Assembly: GCA_965368115.1 (NCBI GenBank)
Contig: CBDULQ010000029.1
Location: forward strand, 1-21,497
Length of the DNA: 21,497 nt
Reading direction: 5' to 3'
DNA from: CBDULQ01 sp965368115
Lineage (GTDB): Bacteria > Pseudomonadota > Gammaproteobacteria > SZUA-229
A program made the position numbers and the translations under genes. The notes under the pieces were generated by a model. That model had not been told where the DNA came from and did no database searches. It saw only the letters and a program-made list of their open reading frames with translations. This document shows positions 10,800-20,632 of this stretch, piece by piece. How positions within the stretch are numbered: position 1 is the first letter of the stretch; each line of letters starts with the position of its first letter.

Positions 10800-11525
10800 A
10801 TGAGAATACCGCGCATTTTCCAGGATCAAAGCCTGTCGCCAGGTCAACGTATCCAGCTCGAACAGTCTGCTGCCCACCATCTCTGCAGAGTACTGCGCTC
10901 ACGTAACGACGACCCCATTATCCTGTTTAACGGCCAGGGCGGCGAATATCATTGTCGGCTACAGATCGACGGCAAACAGGTATTTGCCGAAGTACAGTCC
11001 TTCGATGCTGTCGATCGCGAATCCAGCCTGGAAATTACTTTACTGCAGGGCATATCGAAAGGCGACCGTATGGATTTCAGTATTCAGAAAGCGGTCGAGC
11101 TGGGTGTCACCCGGATCATACCGGTCATCTGTCAACGCACGGTGGTTAACCTGAAACAGGATCGTGCCGATCGCAAGCTCCAGCACTGGCACGGGGTCAT
11201 CATCAATGCATGCGAACAGTCCGGACGCACCCTTGTTCCCGAACTTTCTAAAATCAGCAAACTGGATACCATTCTCAAGCATGCCATCGAAGGTGAAAGT
11301 CTGGTACTGGACCCACAGGCCGATTTACGTATTCAACAACTGGATGCAGAAAAACGCCGATTAACTTTATTGATTGGACCTGAAGGCGGTCTGAGCGATG
11401 AAGAAATCGAGTACAGTCTGCAACAGGGCTTCAAGGGAATCAGGCTGGGACCAAGAATATTGCGCACAGAGACTGCCGGACTAGCCGCCATAGCCGCACT
11501 TCAATCTCATTACGGGGATTTTTAA
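10800..11525 (+). CDS. rsmE: 16S rRNA (uracil-1498-N3)-methyltransferase
   Basis: RsmE methylates N3 of U1498 in 16S rRNA within the 30S subunit, using SAM. The 241-aa length is normal. The N-terminal part (about 1-70) has the PUA-like RNA-binding look (MRIPRIF, AAHHLCRVLRSR). The C-terminal SPOUT domain carries the trefoil-knot SAM site motifs GPEGG (193-197) and LGPRILRTETA (about 217-227). The start at 10800 matches the family N-terminus, though no clear Shine-Dalgarno sequence precedes it. It follows metF by 80 nt and converges with chpC. Being a SAM consumer next to SAM-cycle genes may be coincidence. Confidence 0.95.
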   Translation: MRIPRIFQDQSLSPGQRIQLEQSAAHHLCRVLRSRNDDPIILFNGQGGEYHCRLQIDGKQVFAEVQSFDAVDRESSLEITLLQGISKGDRMDFSIQKAVELGVTRIIPVICQRTVVNLKQDRADRKLQHWHGVIINACEQSGRTLVPELSKISKLDTILKHAIEGESLVLDPQADLRIQQLDAEKRRLTLLIGPEGGLSDEEIEYSLQQGFKGIRLGPRILRTETAGLAAIAALQSHYGDF

Positions 11526-11538
11526 GTGACGCGAAACA

Positions 11539-11558
11539 GTCCGAGACAGGTATCGGAC
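11539..11558. terminator. Short hairpin between convergent rsmE and chpC
   Basis: GTCCGA (11539-11544) pairs with TCGGAC (11553-11558) across an eight-base loop in the 40-nt gap between the two convergent stop codons. It could serve either strand, but there is no U-tract on either side, so terminator activity is uncertain. Confidence 0.35.
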
Positions 11559-11565
11559 CACCACC

Positions 11566-12027
11566 TCAGGTCATGATTTGCCTGATGTGTTGCTCAAGGC
11601 GATTCAAATCCAGAATACTGGCCGTCTCACCTTTCGCAATGACTTTCTGCTCAATAGCGGGATGATGGATATCTTCCTTGTTTTCCAGCACGTCAGTTTC
11701 GAATAAATTCAAAATCTGTGGCGCACCCTGAACCAGGAAAGACATGAATGGAAAACTTTTATCACCGCCGATGGCATAGACCACAGCGGCTTTCACATTC
11801 CCGGTCGCCAGGCTGGGCATACGCACACCACCCATGGACTCAAATGATACTAACGGTACGGAATTGCCCCGCCAGTCCAGATAACCCAGCATCCAGTCCG
11901 GCTTGTTGGCTACGTTGATAATATTGCGAATCGGAACGATCTCAGCGATGGCAGCATTCGGCAAAATGATGCGGTCTTCGTTAACCGTCAGCAATACGCA
12001 TTTTATCTGTTCTTCAGCCTGCGCCAT
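11566..12027 (-). CDS. chpC: CheW-domain protein ChpC
   Basis: This 153-aa protein consists of one CheW-like domain (ILPNAAIAEIVPIRNI, then GYLDWRGNSVPLVSFE, a typical CheW strand pattern). CheW proteins couple chemoreceptors to the CheA kinase. Its place directly after chpA identifies it as ChpC, the second adaptor of the Chp system in Pseudomonas. Only four bases separate it from the chpA stop, so it is probably translationally coupled to chpA and is the last gene of the operon. It is short and divergent from PilI, which suggests a distinct receptor input. In P. aeruginosa chpB precedes chpC; here chpB is missing. Confidence 0.85.
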   Translation of the reverse strand: MAQAEEQIKCVLLTVNEDRIILPNAAIAEIVPIRNIINVANKPDWMLGYLDWRGNSVPLVSFESMGGVRMPSLATGNVKAAVVYAIGGDKSFPFMSFLVQGAPQILNLFETDVLENKEDIHHPAIEQKVIAKGETASILDLNRLEQHIRQIMT

Positions 12028-12031
12028 GTCA

Positions 12032-15000
12032 TTAACCCAGCAGTTCGTTAATATTCTGCATTAATTCTTCTTCCTGGTACGGTTTGCCCAGGTATTTGTT
12101 GACACCGATTTCCATTGCCTTGTCACGGTGCTTGGATCCGGTTCGTGAAGTGATCATGATAATCGGCAGGTCTTTGAGACGGTCATCGTTACGCACATGA
12201 CTGGCCACTTCGTAACCGTCCATTCGAGGCATCTCGATATCAAGCAACATGATATCCGGCTTGATGTCCTGCAACTGCGAAACGGCGTCGACACCATCTT
12301 TAGCGGTCACTACCTGCATATTGTGACGAGCCAGCATCCGTTCTGTAACCTTACGAATGGTAATCGAATCATCGACCACCATGACGATAGGCTCATGATA
12401 CTCATCGGCTGTTACAGTGACTTCGGGCTGGATTTCCTGTTGTTCTTCTTCCTGTGCCTGTACATGGAACAGGGAATCACCCAGCACCAGTGAATTCATA
12501 TCCAGGATCAATACAACTCGACCATCACCGAGTATTGTTGCACCGGAAATACCTCTTACACTGCTAATTTGGGGACCAACCGGTTTAACTACAATTTCAC
12601 GACGACCGAGCAACTCATCGACGTGAATGGCGACGCGTTGATCGCCAACATGGGCAAGTAATACGGGGAACAGCTGACCGCTTCGGGAGTAATCAGGTTG
12701 CTGGCCAGTGAGGATATATCCCAGATGGCGCAAGTCATACTGAGTCCCGGCAAATTCGTATGTGCTATCACCACTATCGTAGAACGACTGAAGTTCAATG
12801 CCGGACAGACGGACAACACCTTCAATACTGTTCAGAGGTACTGCATAGACTTCATCACCTGCATTAACCAGTAGCGCATGATTAATGGCCAGAGTCAGCG
12901 GTAAACGAATGGTAAAGGTCGTACCTTTACCCTGAATGGTATCGATCTCCAGTACGCCGCCGAGCTGTTTGATCTCGCTGTCGACAACATCCATGCCTAC
13001 GCCGCGACCGGAAATCTGGGTCACCTTCTCGGCAGTACTAAAACCGGGCTGCATGATGAACTGAAGTATATCGTGATCGCTAAGCTTGCTATCTGCACTA
13101 AGCAAACCACGCTCCGTGGCACGCTTGCGAACCGCATTAACATCGATACCACGACCATCATCGATAACTTTGATGACCACATCGCCACCTTCACGATCGA
13201 CAATAATCTTGATAGTACCGGTTTCCGGTTTGCTCTTGGATGCACGATCGCGCGGTGTCTCGATACCGTGCGACACGGCATTCCGCAACATATGCTCAAG
13301 CGGCGCGACGATTCTATCAAGCACTGTACGGTCGACTTCAGACGTCTCACCGACAATATCCAGTTCTACATCTTTATCCAGCTCACGTGCGGTCTGTCTT
13401 ACGATACGACGCAGACGAGATGCAAGCCCGCCAAAGTGAACCATGCGAGTACGCATCAGACCTTCCTGAAGATCTGAACTTACCCGAGACTCCTGCAGAA
13501 GCAATGTTTCAGCATCTCGTACACCATCATTAAGAATATCCTTGATACTCTCAATATCGCCTACGGTTTCCTGCAGACTTCGGGAAATCTGCTGCATGGT
13601 AGAGAAGCGGTCCATTTCCAGAGGATCGAAATCCTCGTCATACTGATCATTCTCTTTCTCGTAGCGCGAAAGAATCTGCGCCTCGGTTTCGATCGACAAT
13701 TTACGCAACTGCTCGCGAAGACGGATAACAGTCTGCTCCATCTCGTTGAGGTTGAATGAGAAATTGGTTATTTGTTGACCCATGCGCGCATGGTAGACAC
13801 TCACCTCACCTGCGTGATTAACCAGATCATTCAAAAGATCGGAACGAACACGGACCTGTTCATGAGCGATGGTAGACTTATGTTCATCCGCCGCTTCAGC
13901 AGGGCGCGCTTTTTCTTTGGGAAGTGTCAGAGCGGATTTTTCCGGCTCCGGTTCTGATTGCGGCCCGGGCTCGACTACAGGAGCCGCCGTAATTTCTTCA
14001 GAATCAGCATCCGGTTGCAGCATTTGCAGGTCGGACTCACTGATTTCAAATGAGTCCTCCTCGCCAAAACTGATTTCCTGTCCAGCATCATTCTGGTCGT
14101 TATTATCCGCCAACGGAGTTTCATCGAACTCTATACTGATTTCTTCCGACTCTGCAGGCAGGTCGTCAGGCTCTTCTTCAAATTCGATGGAAGTTATCTC
14201 ATCCAATGAAACTTCCTGCTCGCTTTCCTCGCGAGCAGTTACCGCTGACGGCTCAGACTTTTTTACATCAACGGATTCTCCTCGCCGCATTGCTTCAATA
14301 GCTGCGATCATCCTTTCTTCGGAGGAGATAGGTTCACGAGTTTTTACCTTCGACAACATGTCTGACAGTCTATCCATGGCATCATGGAGAATGTACGACA
14401 TGTCTTTGGTAAAACTAATCTGACCTTCATTAACCGATATAATCAGTGATTCTAGCGCATGCGTGAGGTTACCAATGGGCGTCAAATCCGCCATTCTCGC
14501 ACCACCCTTAAGTGTGTGCAGTTGTCGCTGCAGATCGTGAACACTTTCTTCGTCTGCATTGTTATTATTCCAGCGCTGCAGACTATTTTCACAGCCATCC
14601 AGCAATTCTTCCGCTTCCTCGAGGAAAATATCAACCAGCTCCTCGTCGACTTCGCTGTAAGACACCAGGGATTCTTCGGTCGCTTCGGGTAAATGAACCT
14701 CATCAGCGGGCTCTTCAGGAACCGGTTCTTCAATCGTCATTTCGACATCGGGAGCGGCAACCGGCTGCTCAACAAAGTTAGCTGACAGTTCACGAATTCT
14801 TGCCAGCAAGGCCTGATCCGAGTCCAGTTTCTGAGAGGGGTCCTGAAGGCTTTCCAGCATCTCGGAAACTTTTCGACTTACATCGTCAATCAACTGTACG
14901 CCGTCTGCATCTATCGATGCATCATCCCTCGCCTGGTATAAATGCACGTATTTCTCAAGGTCACCACAGAGCTCGGCAATCTCGCCGACTTCAGCCGTTC

Positions 15001-17926
15001 TGGCACTACCGAACAATGTGTGTAATGCACGGGTGAGACTCGCATCCGCTGACAGTGGCTGCTGTCCCTGGTAATGCTCGTCGAGCATACGGCGAATTTC
15101 TGCCAGGTGGCTTTCCGATTCATTTCTGAAAATCTTGAACAGGACCGGGTCCATGTGGATTTGCATGGAATCGTCCACCAGGTCGATTTCGGGTTCCTCG
15201 ATCGATTCCGGGGCGGACTCGGGCTCAGCCTCACCGAAAGACAGTTCAAGGTCATCCTCGTCCGTCTCCTGCGGGGATATTGCCAGTTGCAGCGCTTCGA
15301 GATCTTCGGTTAGATCGATATCGAATTCATCGGCATCAGCAGCTTCCGAAGTAAATGCGTCTACATCATCGGACGATGACTGCTGGGGCTCATCAAATGA
15401 TAGCGTGTCACCCTCTGACTCATCGGCCTCGAAGTTGAAATCGGCCTCATCGGGCAAATCAAGATCATCAACAGAAAGCTCACCGATCACATCTTCTTCA
15501 ACCGCATCAAATCCAGACTCCACAACGGAATCTTCCGCCGGCGGAGCTTGTGTCGGAGCTGGTTCAGCTATTTTTTTTTCGGGTTTTTCCTGTGCTGCTG
15601 TAGCCGGCGCCTCTTTCTTTACTGAGTCTTTACGCCACTGGCTCAGGCCCTCTGCCTGATCAATCAACGCATAAACATTTTGCACAGGCTCCCGGTTACC
15701 TTTCAGCTGCTCGATCAATTGCGGCAGGACACCCAGAGCCTCTTCCAGCACGTCAAATACTTCCTGGCTTGCCGGTCGAGTATTATCGATAACACGATTC
15801 AGCATGTTTTCGAAACTCCAGGCAAATTCACCAATCAGCTGAGCACCAATCAGTCGTCCACTTCCTTTTAATGTATGGAATGAACGTCGAATCGTAGTCA
15901 AGGCATCAGTATTGTCAGGGCTGGATACCCATAGTGGAATTTGTTCATTGAGCGAAGCCAGCTCTTCGAGCGCCTCTTCGATAAATATTTCCAGAATTTC
16001 CGGATCGGCATCATCTCCGAGTACTTCATAGCGCTGCTCTTCCACACCGGACTTCGCAGGCTTATCTGCGGCAACAACCTGCGGTTCAGCTTCTATTGAC
16101 TCGATAGGTTGTTGTTCGGGCTCTGCTGTTTCAACTGACAAAGGCTCTTCGTCAATTGCTTCCGGCTCAGCAACAGATTCCGATACAACGGCAGCTGATT
16201 GCTCCTGGTCCAGCTCCGGATATTCAGATGACAGGCTATCCAGATGCTGTGCAGCTTTTTCGCCAGCAGATAACGACAACTCGAGATCAGGGCGACCTTC
16301 AAGGATCGCTTCGAGATAATACTCGATACTGGTTACTACATCCGCCAGGCTATCCTGTGTCTTCTGATCCGGTGTTTGTCCACCACCGATCAGCACGCGC
16401 TTCACGTATTGATTAATCGACTCGATCTGCGGCTTGAGACGCTGCACAGGCAGCATGAACATGGCGCCGTTAACTTCGTCAAGTCGATCGATAACGACCT
16501 GCAACAATTCTTTATCGTTACTGTTTTCCAGATAACCCAGAATGGCCTGACGCGCATCGCTGAAGTCCTGTAATGCTTCGCGAATAACCGCGGCCAGCAC
16601 TTCATGATATTCAGAATCAGGCATTTCACCCAGATCACCAACCCGAGTTCGCGCACCACTTTGTTCGGACATGGAGCGATTGGCGATGAAACTGTTCAAT
16701 TGCGCTTCAACAGTTAGCAGCACACTGGCAATGTTCATCACCGAGTCATCAATTGAATCGACATCACCGGCAACGATCTGTTCGATACGCTGCTTCTGCT
16801 CCAGCACCTGCTCACGAGGACCACCCAGACCCAGCATGGAAAGGGTATCGGCAATCTTGCTCAACAGATCCGGGAGCCCGGCAAGGCGTTCCGGATCACG
16901 TTCTTCACTGTGTATAAATATTTCCAGCGCATCTTTAACTTCAAGCAGGTCTTCGCGAATACCCTGAGATACGGTACGTAACAGCTCGGCATTCAGCCCG
17001 CCAAGTCCGGATCGAACTTCTTCAAGCTCGGTATCACCTGGCAGCAGCTCATTGAGCCGATAGGTCTCTTTAACCTGCTTGACGCGTTCAGAATCCTTTT
17101 CGACCCTGGCGACATAATAAAGAAGATTTTTCAGCAGCTCTGAAGATACTTCTCTGGAAAAGTGATCTTCACCCTGATCGACAAGCTGTTTGATACTGCG
17201 GTCAACCTGGCCAAGCAGCATTTTGACACTGATACTGGCATCGACAGCATCGTTAAGCAGACCTTCAACCAGCGCAGCACTGACCGACCATAGACGATTA
17301 ATCGATCGATGCGCCGAGTTTTTCTCAAATTCGGACAGCACAGCCATGATGCGTTTCAGACTGGCAATCACCTTTTCGCCCTTGAACCAGCCCAGCAGGC
17401 CGACCTGGAAATGGGGACGCAATTTTTTCGCCAGAGGCTGCAGTTTACCCGCCTCAACATCGGCAATAACAATCTCTTCGGTACTTGCATCGATATCGGG
17501 GAAGAACAGCACGTTCTCGGAGAGTAGTGTTGCGTTGCGGGATGCACGTAAATCATTGAGCAGCGGCAGCAGTACCATGGGCACGTCTTTGCTGCCTGCC
17601 TGCAGGCTTTCCAGATAATCCGGCAACTGCAACATGGAACGCATCAGTACATCATAGGCGTCTTCGTTGCGGTCGAGCTCACCGTTAAGAACCGCGGTAG
17701 CAACCTGCTCCATTTCTTCGGCGAGTTGAGCAGCTCCATATAACTCGACCATTTGCAGGGTGCCCTGAACCATATGCAAATGCTCGATACACTCACGTAG
17801 ACGTTCTGTCTCGTCAGTGTCTTCGATATATGCAGACAACGATGCCTGAGCTTCATGAAGAATTAAATCTAATTCTTTTTTTACCCAGCGCAGGGAGTTG
17901 TATTCAACAGTATCCTCTGTCTTCAT
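12032..17926 (-). CDS. chpA: Chp hybrid sensor kinase (CheA-like, multi-Hpt)
   Basis: ChpA is the histidine kinase of the type IV pilus chemosensory system and passes phosphate to PilG and PilH. The 1964 aa are shorter than the 2472 aa of the P. aeruginosa protein. Sites seen, in order: an N-terminal Hpt-like helix with His51 (HMVQG); a degenerate Hpt-like repeat with Asp483 where His is expected (LDEVNGA); canonical Hpt domains with His684 (HTLKGSGR), His969 (HTLFGSART) and His1137 (HTLKGGAR), joined by Asp/Glu-rich linkers (about 570-640, 750-915 and 1200-1345). The kinase core follows: dimerisation helices from about 1355, an HATPase domain with Asn1549 and His1553 (LRNAVSHG) plus DDGRGID and GRGVGMDV, and a CheW-like domain from about 1683. 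A receiver from about 1845 ends the protein, with phospho-acceptor Asp1896 and the KPY lysine. The gene starts 16 nt after pilJ. Confidence 0.95.
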   Translation of the reverse strand: MKTEDTVEYNSLRWVKKELDLILHEAQASLSAYIEDTDETERLRECIEHLHMVQGTLQMVELYGAAQLAEEMEQVATAVLNGELDRNEDAYDVLMRSMLQLPDYLESLQAGSKDVPMVLLPLLNDLRASRNATLLSENVLFFPDIDASTEEIVIADVEAGKLQPLAKKLRPHFQVGLLGWFKGEKVIASLKRIMAVLSEFEKNSAHRSINRLWSVSAALVEGLLNDAVDASISVKMLLGQVDRSIKQLVDQGEDHFSREVSSELLKNLLYYVARVEKDSERVKQVKETYRLNELLPGDTELEEVRSGLGGLNAELLRTVSQGIREDLLEVKDALEIFIHSEERDPERLAGLPDLLSKIADTLSMLGLGGPREQVLEQKQRIEQIVAGDVDSIDDSVMNIASVLLTVEAQLNSFIANRSMSEQSGARTRVGDLGEMPDSEYHEVLAAVIREALQDFSDARQAILGYLENSNDKELLQVVIDRLDEVNGAMFMLPVQRLKPQIESINQYVKRVLIGGGQTPDQKTQDSLADVVTSIEYYLEAILEGRPDLELSLSAGEKAAQHLDSLSSEYPELDQEQSAAVVSESVAEPEAIDEEPLSVETAEPEQQPIESIEAEPQVVAADKPAKSGVEEQRYEVLGDDADPEILEIFIEEALEELASLNEQIPLWVSSPDNTDALTTIRRSFHTLKGSGRLIGAQLIGEFAWSFENMLNRVIDNTRPASQEVFDVLEEALGVLPQLIEQLKGNREPVQNVYALIDQAEGLSQWRKDSVKKEAPATAAQEKPEKKIAEPAPTQAPPAEDSVVESGFDAVEEDVIGELSVDDLDLPDEADFNFEADESEGDTLSFDEPQQSSSDDVDAFTSEAADADEFDIDLTEDLEALQLAISPQETDEDDLELSFGEAEPESAPESIEEPEIDLVDDSMQIHMDPVLFKIFRNESESHLAEIRRMLDEHYQGQQPLSADASLTRALHTLFGSARTAEVGEIAELCGDLEKYVHLYQARDDASIDADGVQLIDDVSRKVSEMLESLQDPSQKLDSDQALLARIRELSANFVEQPVAAPDVEMTIEEPVPEEPADEVHLPEATEESLVSYSEVDEELVDIFLEEAEELLDGCENSLQRWNNNNADEESVHDLQRQLHTLKGGARMADLTPIGNLTHALESLIISVNEGQISFTKDMSYILHDAMDRLSDMLSKVKTREPISSEERMIAAIEAMRRGESVDVKKSEPSAVTAREESEQEVSLDEITSIEFEEEPDDLPAESEEISIEFDETPLADNNDQNDAGQEISFGEEDSFEISESDLQMLQPDADSEEITAAPVVEPGPQSEPEPEKSALTLPKEKARPAEAADEHKSTIAHEQVRVRSDLLNDLVNHAGEVSVYHARMGQQITNFSFNLNEMEQTVIRLREQLRKLSIETEAQILSRYEKENDQYDEDFDPLEMDRFSTMQQISRSLQETVGDIESIKDILNDGVRDAETLLLQESRVSSDLQEGLMRTRMVHFGGLASRLRRIVRQTARELDKDVELDIVGETSEVDRTVLDRIVAPLEHMLRNAVSHGIETPRDRASKSKPETGTIKIIVDREGGDVVIKVIDDGRGIDVNAVRKRATERGLLSADSKLSDHDILQFIMQPGFSTAEKVTQISGRGVGMDVVDSEIKQLGGVLEIDTIQGKGTTFTIRLPLTLAINHALLVNAGDEVYAVPLNSIEGVVRLSGIELQSFYDSGDSTYEFAGTQYDLRHLGYILTGQQPDYSRSGQLFPVLLAHVGDQRVAIHVDELLGRREIVVKPVGPQISSVRGISGATILGDGRVVLILDMNSLVLGDSLFHVQAQEEEQQEIQPEVTVTADEYHEPIVMVVDDSITIRKVTERMLARHNMQVVTAKDGVDAVSQLQDIKPDIMLLDIEMPRMDGYEVASHVRNDDRLKDLPIIMITSRTGSKHRDKAMEIGVNKYLGKPYQEEELMQNINELLG

Positions 17927-17942
17927 CTATATCTATGCCGTT

Positions 17943-20036
17943 TTAGCCATTCAATATGACTGTTTCTACCTGCTCGTCACTGTCTGGCAGTTTAAAGCCG
18001 GCTACCGACTTACGAAGTTCATTCGCAAGTTCACTCAAGTTACCGATGGACGCTGAGGTTTCTTCTGTACCTTCTGAAGTCTGCAGCGTAATTTCCTGGA
18101 TAACATTCATGGTGTTGGATACATCCATCGCCACCGAAGCCTGTTGGCTCGCTGAGTTGGAAATACCCTGGATCAGTTTCGCCAGTTCGTCGGATACGTT
18201 CTCGATTTCGATCAGCGCCTCACCGGCGTCCTCGGCCATCTTCGCACCGCTCACCACGTTGGCTGTACTGTTTTCCATCGAACTAACCGCTTCGTTGGTG
18301 TCCGCCTGGATGGTTTTAACCAGTGCCTCGATCTGTTTGGTCGCATTACCTGCACGTTCCGCCAGGCGCTGTACCTCGTCCGCTACCACCGCGAAACCGC
18401 GGCCCGCTTCACCAGCGGTAGACGCCTGGATTGCGGCGTTCAATGCAAGAATGTTGGTCTGGTCGGCGATCTCAGTAATCAGGCCTACGATATCACCGAT
18501 CTCCTGGGATGATTCACCCAGTCGCTTGATTCGTTTCGATGTTTCCTGGATCTGCTCACGAATCGTATCCATACCCTGGATACTACGTCGTACGATGCCC
18601 GCACCTTTCTGTGCGATTTCAAGTGATTTATGTGCTACTTCCACCGAGTCCTGCGCATCCTTGGACACACTTTCCATGGAATCGGCCATATCGGTAATCG
18701 CGGCACTTGCTGAAGCAATCTCACGCGCCTGGTGACCGGATGCTTCGGTAAGTCGTGTCGCCGTCGCCTGTGTTTTCTCTGCCGCCGCGGATACTTCCAC
18801 CGCCGTGGTGTTAATTGTGGTTACCAGTGATCGAAGTGCGTCGATCGCGTAGTTGACCGAGTCCGCGATCGCCCCGGTAATTTCTTCGGTCACCGTTGCG
18901 TGTACGGTCAGGTCGCCTTCCGCCAGGTTGGCCATTTCATCCAGTAGTCGCAGAATCGCGCGCTGGTTTCTGCGGTTTTGCTCCAGCGCCGCATCCTCAC
19001 GTTCACCGGCGTCTCTAACCATCAGCACACCCGCGATAACGATGAACACTACCGCCAGACCACCGGCACCGAAACCGGCCCAGCGTACCAGGTTGAGGAA
19101 TTCACCCAGAGCAACGATTTCGCGCTCAAGTTTTTCCGATTCAGTCAGCAGGTTGGCACTCAATTTCGCTGATTTGTCAGCCGCATTCTTAACATCGAAC
19201 AAATCGGGAGACAGTTCCAGGATCGCTTCAACATGGTCACTGACCGAGCTGAACAGCATGGCGACCTCACGCAACTTGGTACGCACCACTTCATCGTTGA
19301 TCTGCTCGATACGCAGCGCCTTGGAGCCCTTCAACATACCTTCCAGTACGGCACCGAAACGTGCGGCGTCACGACCAAACCGGTCGGCTGCCGCAGCAGC
19401 GCCTTCACCGCCGGCCAGAACCCGGTTCATGTTGTTTTCGATACGCTGAGTCAACATCAGCTGACGACTGGCCATGAAAATCTGGTGAGGGGTCGCCTTA
19501 CGTTCAACCAGCAGGTCAACAACTTCTTCTGAGAAAGACAGCAGCTGCGGGATGAATTCCTGGATAACCAGTACGAATTCACCCACTTCGGAGATCGCTA
19601 CTTTACCGTCGAGAATACGATTAATGTTGTCGCGATAACCGACTTCACCGATATCGCCCTGCTGGCCATTCCACACGGTTTTAACCTGATTCAGCGGAAT
19701 ACCCAGTGCTGCGGGCAACGGCGGCAACTGTTTTTGCGGGTTGCCGGCAGTGAATACACTCAGGGTCCGGTCGAAATTGTCACGGTATTTTTCCAGCTGG
19801 ACAAAGGCATTTTCCTTACCAGCTGCCGCTTCAAGTGAGAATGTCGCCAGTCGTTGCGACAACAGTTTCTGCTCCGACGCAATTTCCAGATATTGCTGCT
19901 GATACGACTGCTGAGTTGCCGCGTAGAACAGACTAATAAGCATCACGGCAATGGACAGGAACAGGAGACCGCCCAAAAACAGTATCGGTTTACTGATGAC
20001 GCCCAGGGCAAGTGGGTTTCGCTTTGCTGCACTCAT
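17943..20036 (-). CDS. pilJ: Type IV pilus methyl-accepting chemoreceptor PilJ
   Basis: PilJ is the inner-membrane chemoreceptor of the Chp system. The 697-aa protein has a first membrane segment at about 16-39 and a second at about 316-339. Between them are two PilJ-type sensor repeats, recognisable by EQKLLSQRLATF and RQLMLTQRIENN. A HAMP-like region follows, then a long coiled-coil signalling domain whose hairpin tip is DQTNILALNAAIQASTAGEA, about residues 517-560. The Gln-Ala-Ser variant of the tip is the form I recall for PilJ. There is no CheR-tethering pentapeptide at the C-terminus (it ends QVETVILNG). The start at 20036 has a GGGAGA Shine-Dalgarno sequence nine bases upstream. It lies between pilI and chpA. 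Confidence 0.95.
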   Translation of the reverse strand: MSAAKRNPLALGVISKPILFLGGLLFLSIAVMLISLFYAATQQSYQQQYLEIASEQKLLSQRLATFSLEAAAGKENAFVQLEKYRDNFDRTLSVFTAGNPQKQLPPLPAALGIPLNQVKTVWNGQQGDIGEVGYRDNINRILDGKVAISEVGEFVLVIQEFIPQLLSFSEEVVDLLVERKATPHQIFMASRQLMLTQRIENNMNRVLAGGEGAAAAADRFGRDAARFGAVLEGMLKGSKALRIEQINDEVVRTKLREVAMLFSSVSDHVEAILELSPDLFDVKNAADKSAKLSANLLTESEKLEREIVALGEFLNLVRWAGFGAGGLAVVFIVIAGVLMVRDAGEREDAALEQNRRNQRAILRLLDEMANLAEGDLTVHATVTEEITGAIADSVNYAIDALRSLVTTINTTAVEVSAAAEKTQATATRLTEASGHQAREIASASAAITDMADSMESVSKDAQDSVEVAHKSLEIAQKGAGIVRRSIQGMDTIREQIQETSKRIKRLGESSQEIGDIVGLITEIADQTNILALNAAIQASTAGEAGRGFAVVADEVQRLAERAGNATKQIEALVKTIQADTNEAVSSMENSTANVVSGAKMAEDAGEALIEIENVSDELAKLIQGISNSASQQASVAMDVSNTMNVIQEITLQTSEGTEETSASIGNLSELANELRKSVAGFKLPDSDEQVETVILNG

Positions 20037-20086
20037 GTTCTTCTTTTCTCCCGACTAAGCGATGCAAACATCACTTTTCTAGTTTC

Positions 20087-20617
20087 CTACAAAGACGCAT
20101 GCAGGAACTGCTCATTCTCTATTAACGTGTGAAAACTAAATACCGGCCAGTAATCATCATCACGCTGAAATGCCTGCTTTATGAATGGCTTCAGTGATCG
20201 CTCTACATCCGGTAACTCAAAAGTTTGTTCATTTAGAAAGAAGTGTCTCAGTCCCAACACTTCATCAACCAGAAGACCAGTATTAGCACCGTTATGATTT
20301 ACAACCAGAACCCGCCCGGCTTTTCGGCTAGACAGGTTTTCTCCGGTTACAAATCCTTTTAAATCCATTAATGGCAACAAGCTACCACGCACATTGGCTA
20401 TGCCGACAACCCAGGATTGAACACCCGGCACCCGGGTATAAATTGGTGGGTCCAGTATTTCAGATATTTCACCCATTTTTGACAACAGCACAACGTCGCC
20501 CATACGAAATCCAATGCCGACCCATTCATCCTTGTTACTGTCCAGACTCGGCAGTTCAGCGGCTCGGTCCCTGCATAGTTGTTGTATTTCCTGTAGTCGC
20601 TGAAACGGCCCACTCAT
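20087..20617 (-). CDS. pilI: CheW-like adaptor PilI
   Basis: This 176-aa CheW-domain protein links PilJ to ChpA. The CheW fold is indicated by VGIGFRMGDVVLLSKMGEISEI, then VGIANVRGSLLPLMDLKGF, then VLVVNHNGANTGLLVDEVLGL. The length matches Pseudomonas PilI (about 178 aa, as I recall). The ATG at 20617 has a GGTGA Shine-Dalgarno sequence five bases upstream, and the gene begins 15 nt after the pilH stop. The 50-nt gap to pilJ is the second longest in the operon. Confidence 0.92.
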   Translation of the reverse strand: MSGPFQRLQEIQQLCRDRAAELPSLDSNKDEWVGIGFRMGDVVLLSKMGEISEILDPPIYTRVPGVQSWVVGIANVRGSLLPLMDLKGFVTGENLSSRKAGRVLVVNHNGANTGLLVDEVLGLRHFFLNEQTFELPDVERSLKPFIKQAFQRDDDYWPVFSFHTLIENEQFLHASL

Positions 20618-20632
20618 GAGTTCACCAATTCA

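Noticed and set aside
13869..14423. Ser-rich 184-aa frame on the + strand inside chpA
   Set aside because: Same cause as the other Ser-rich frame: a mirror of the acidic linker between Hpt and kinase core.
15135..15659. Ser-rich 174-aa frame on the + strand inside chpA
   Set aside because: Antisense of Asp/Glu-rich linker codons (GAN and GAR read backwards give TC/TTC-type codons); low complexity and no start signals.
17956..18735. 259-aa frame on the + strand inside pilJ
   Set aside because: Mirror of the coiled-coil signalling domain; Ser/Ala-rich with no domain.
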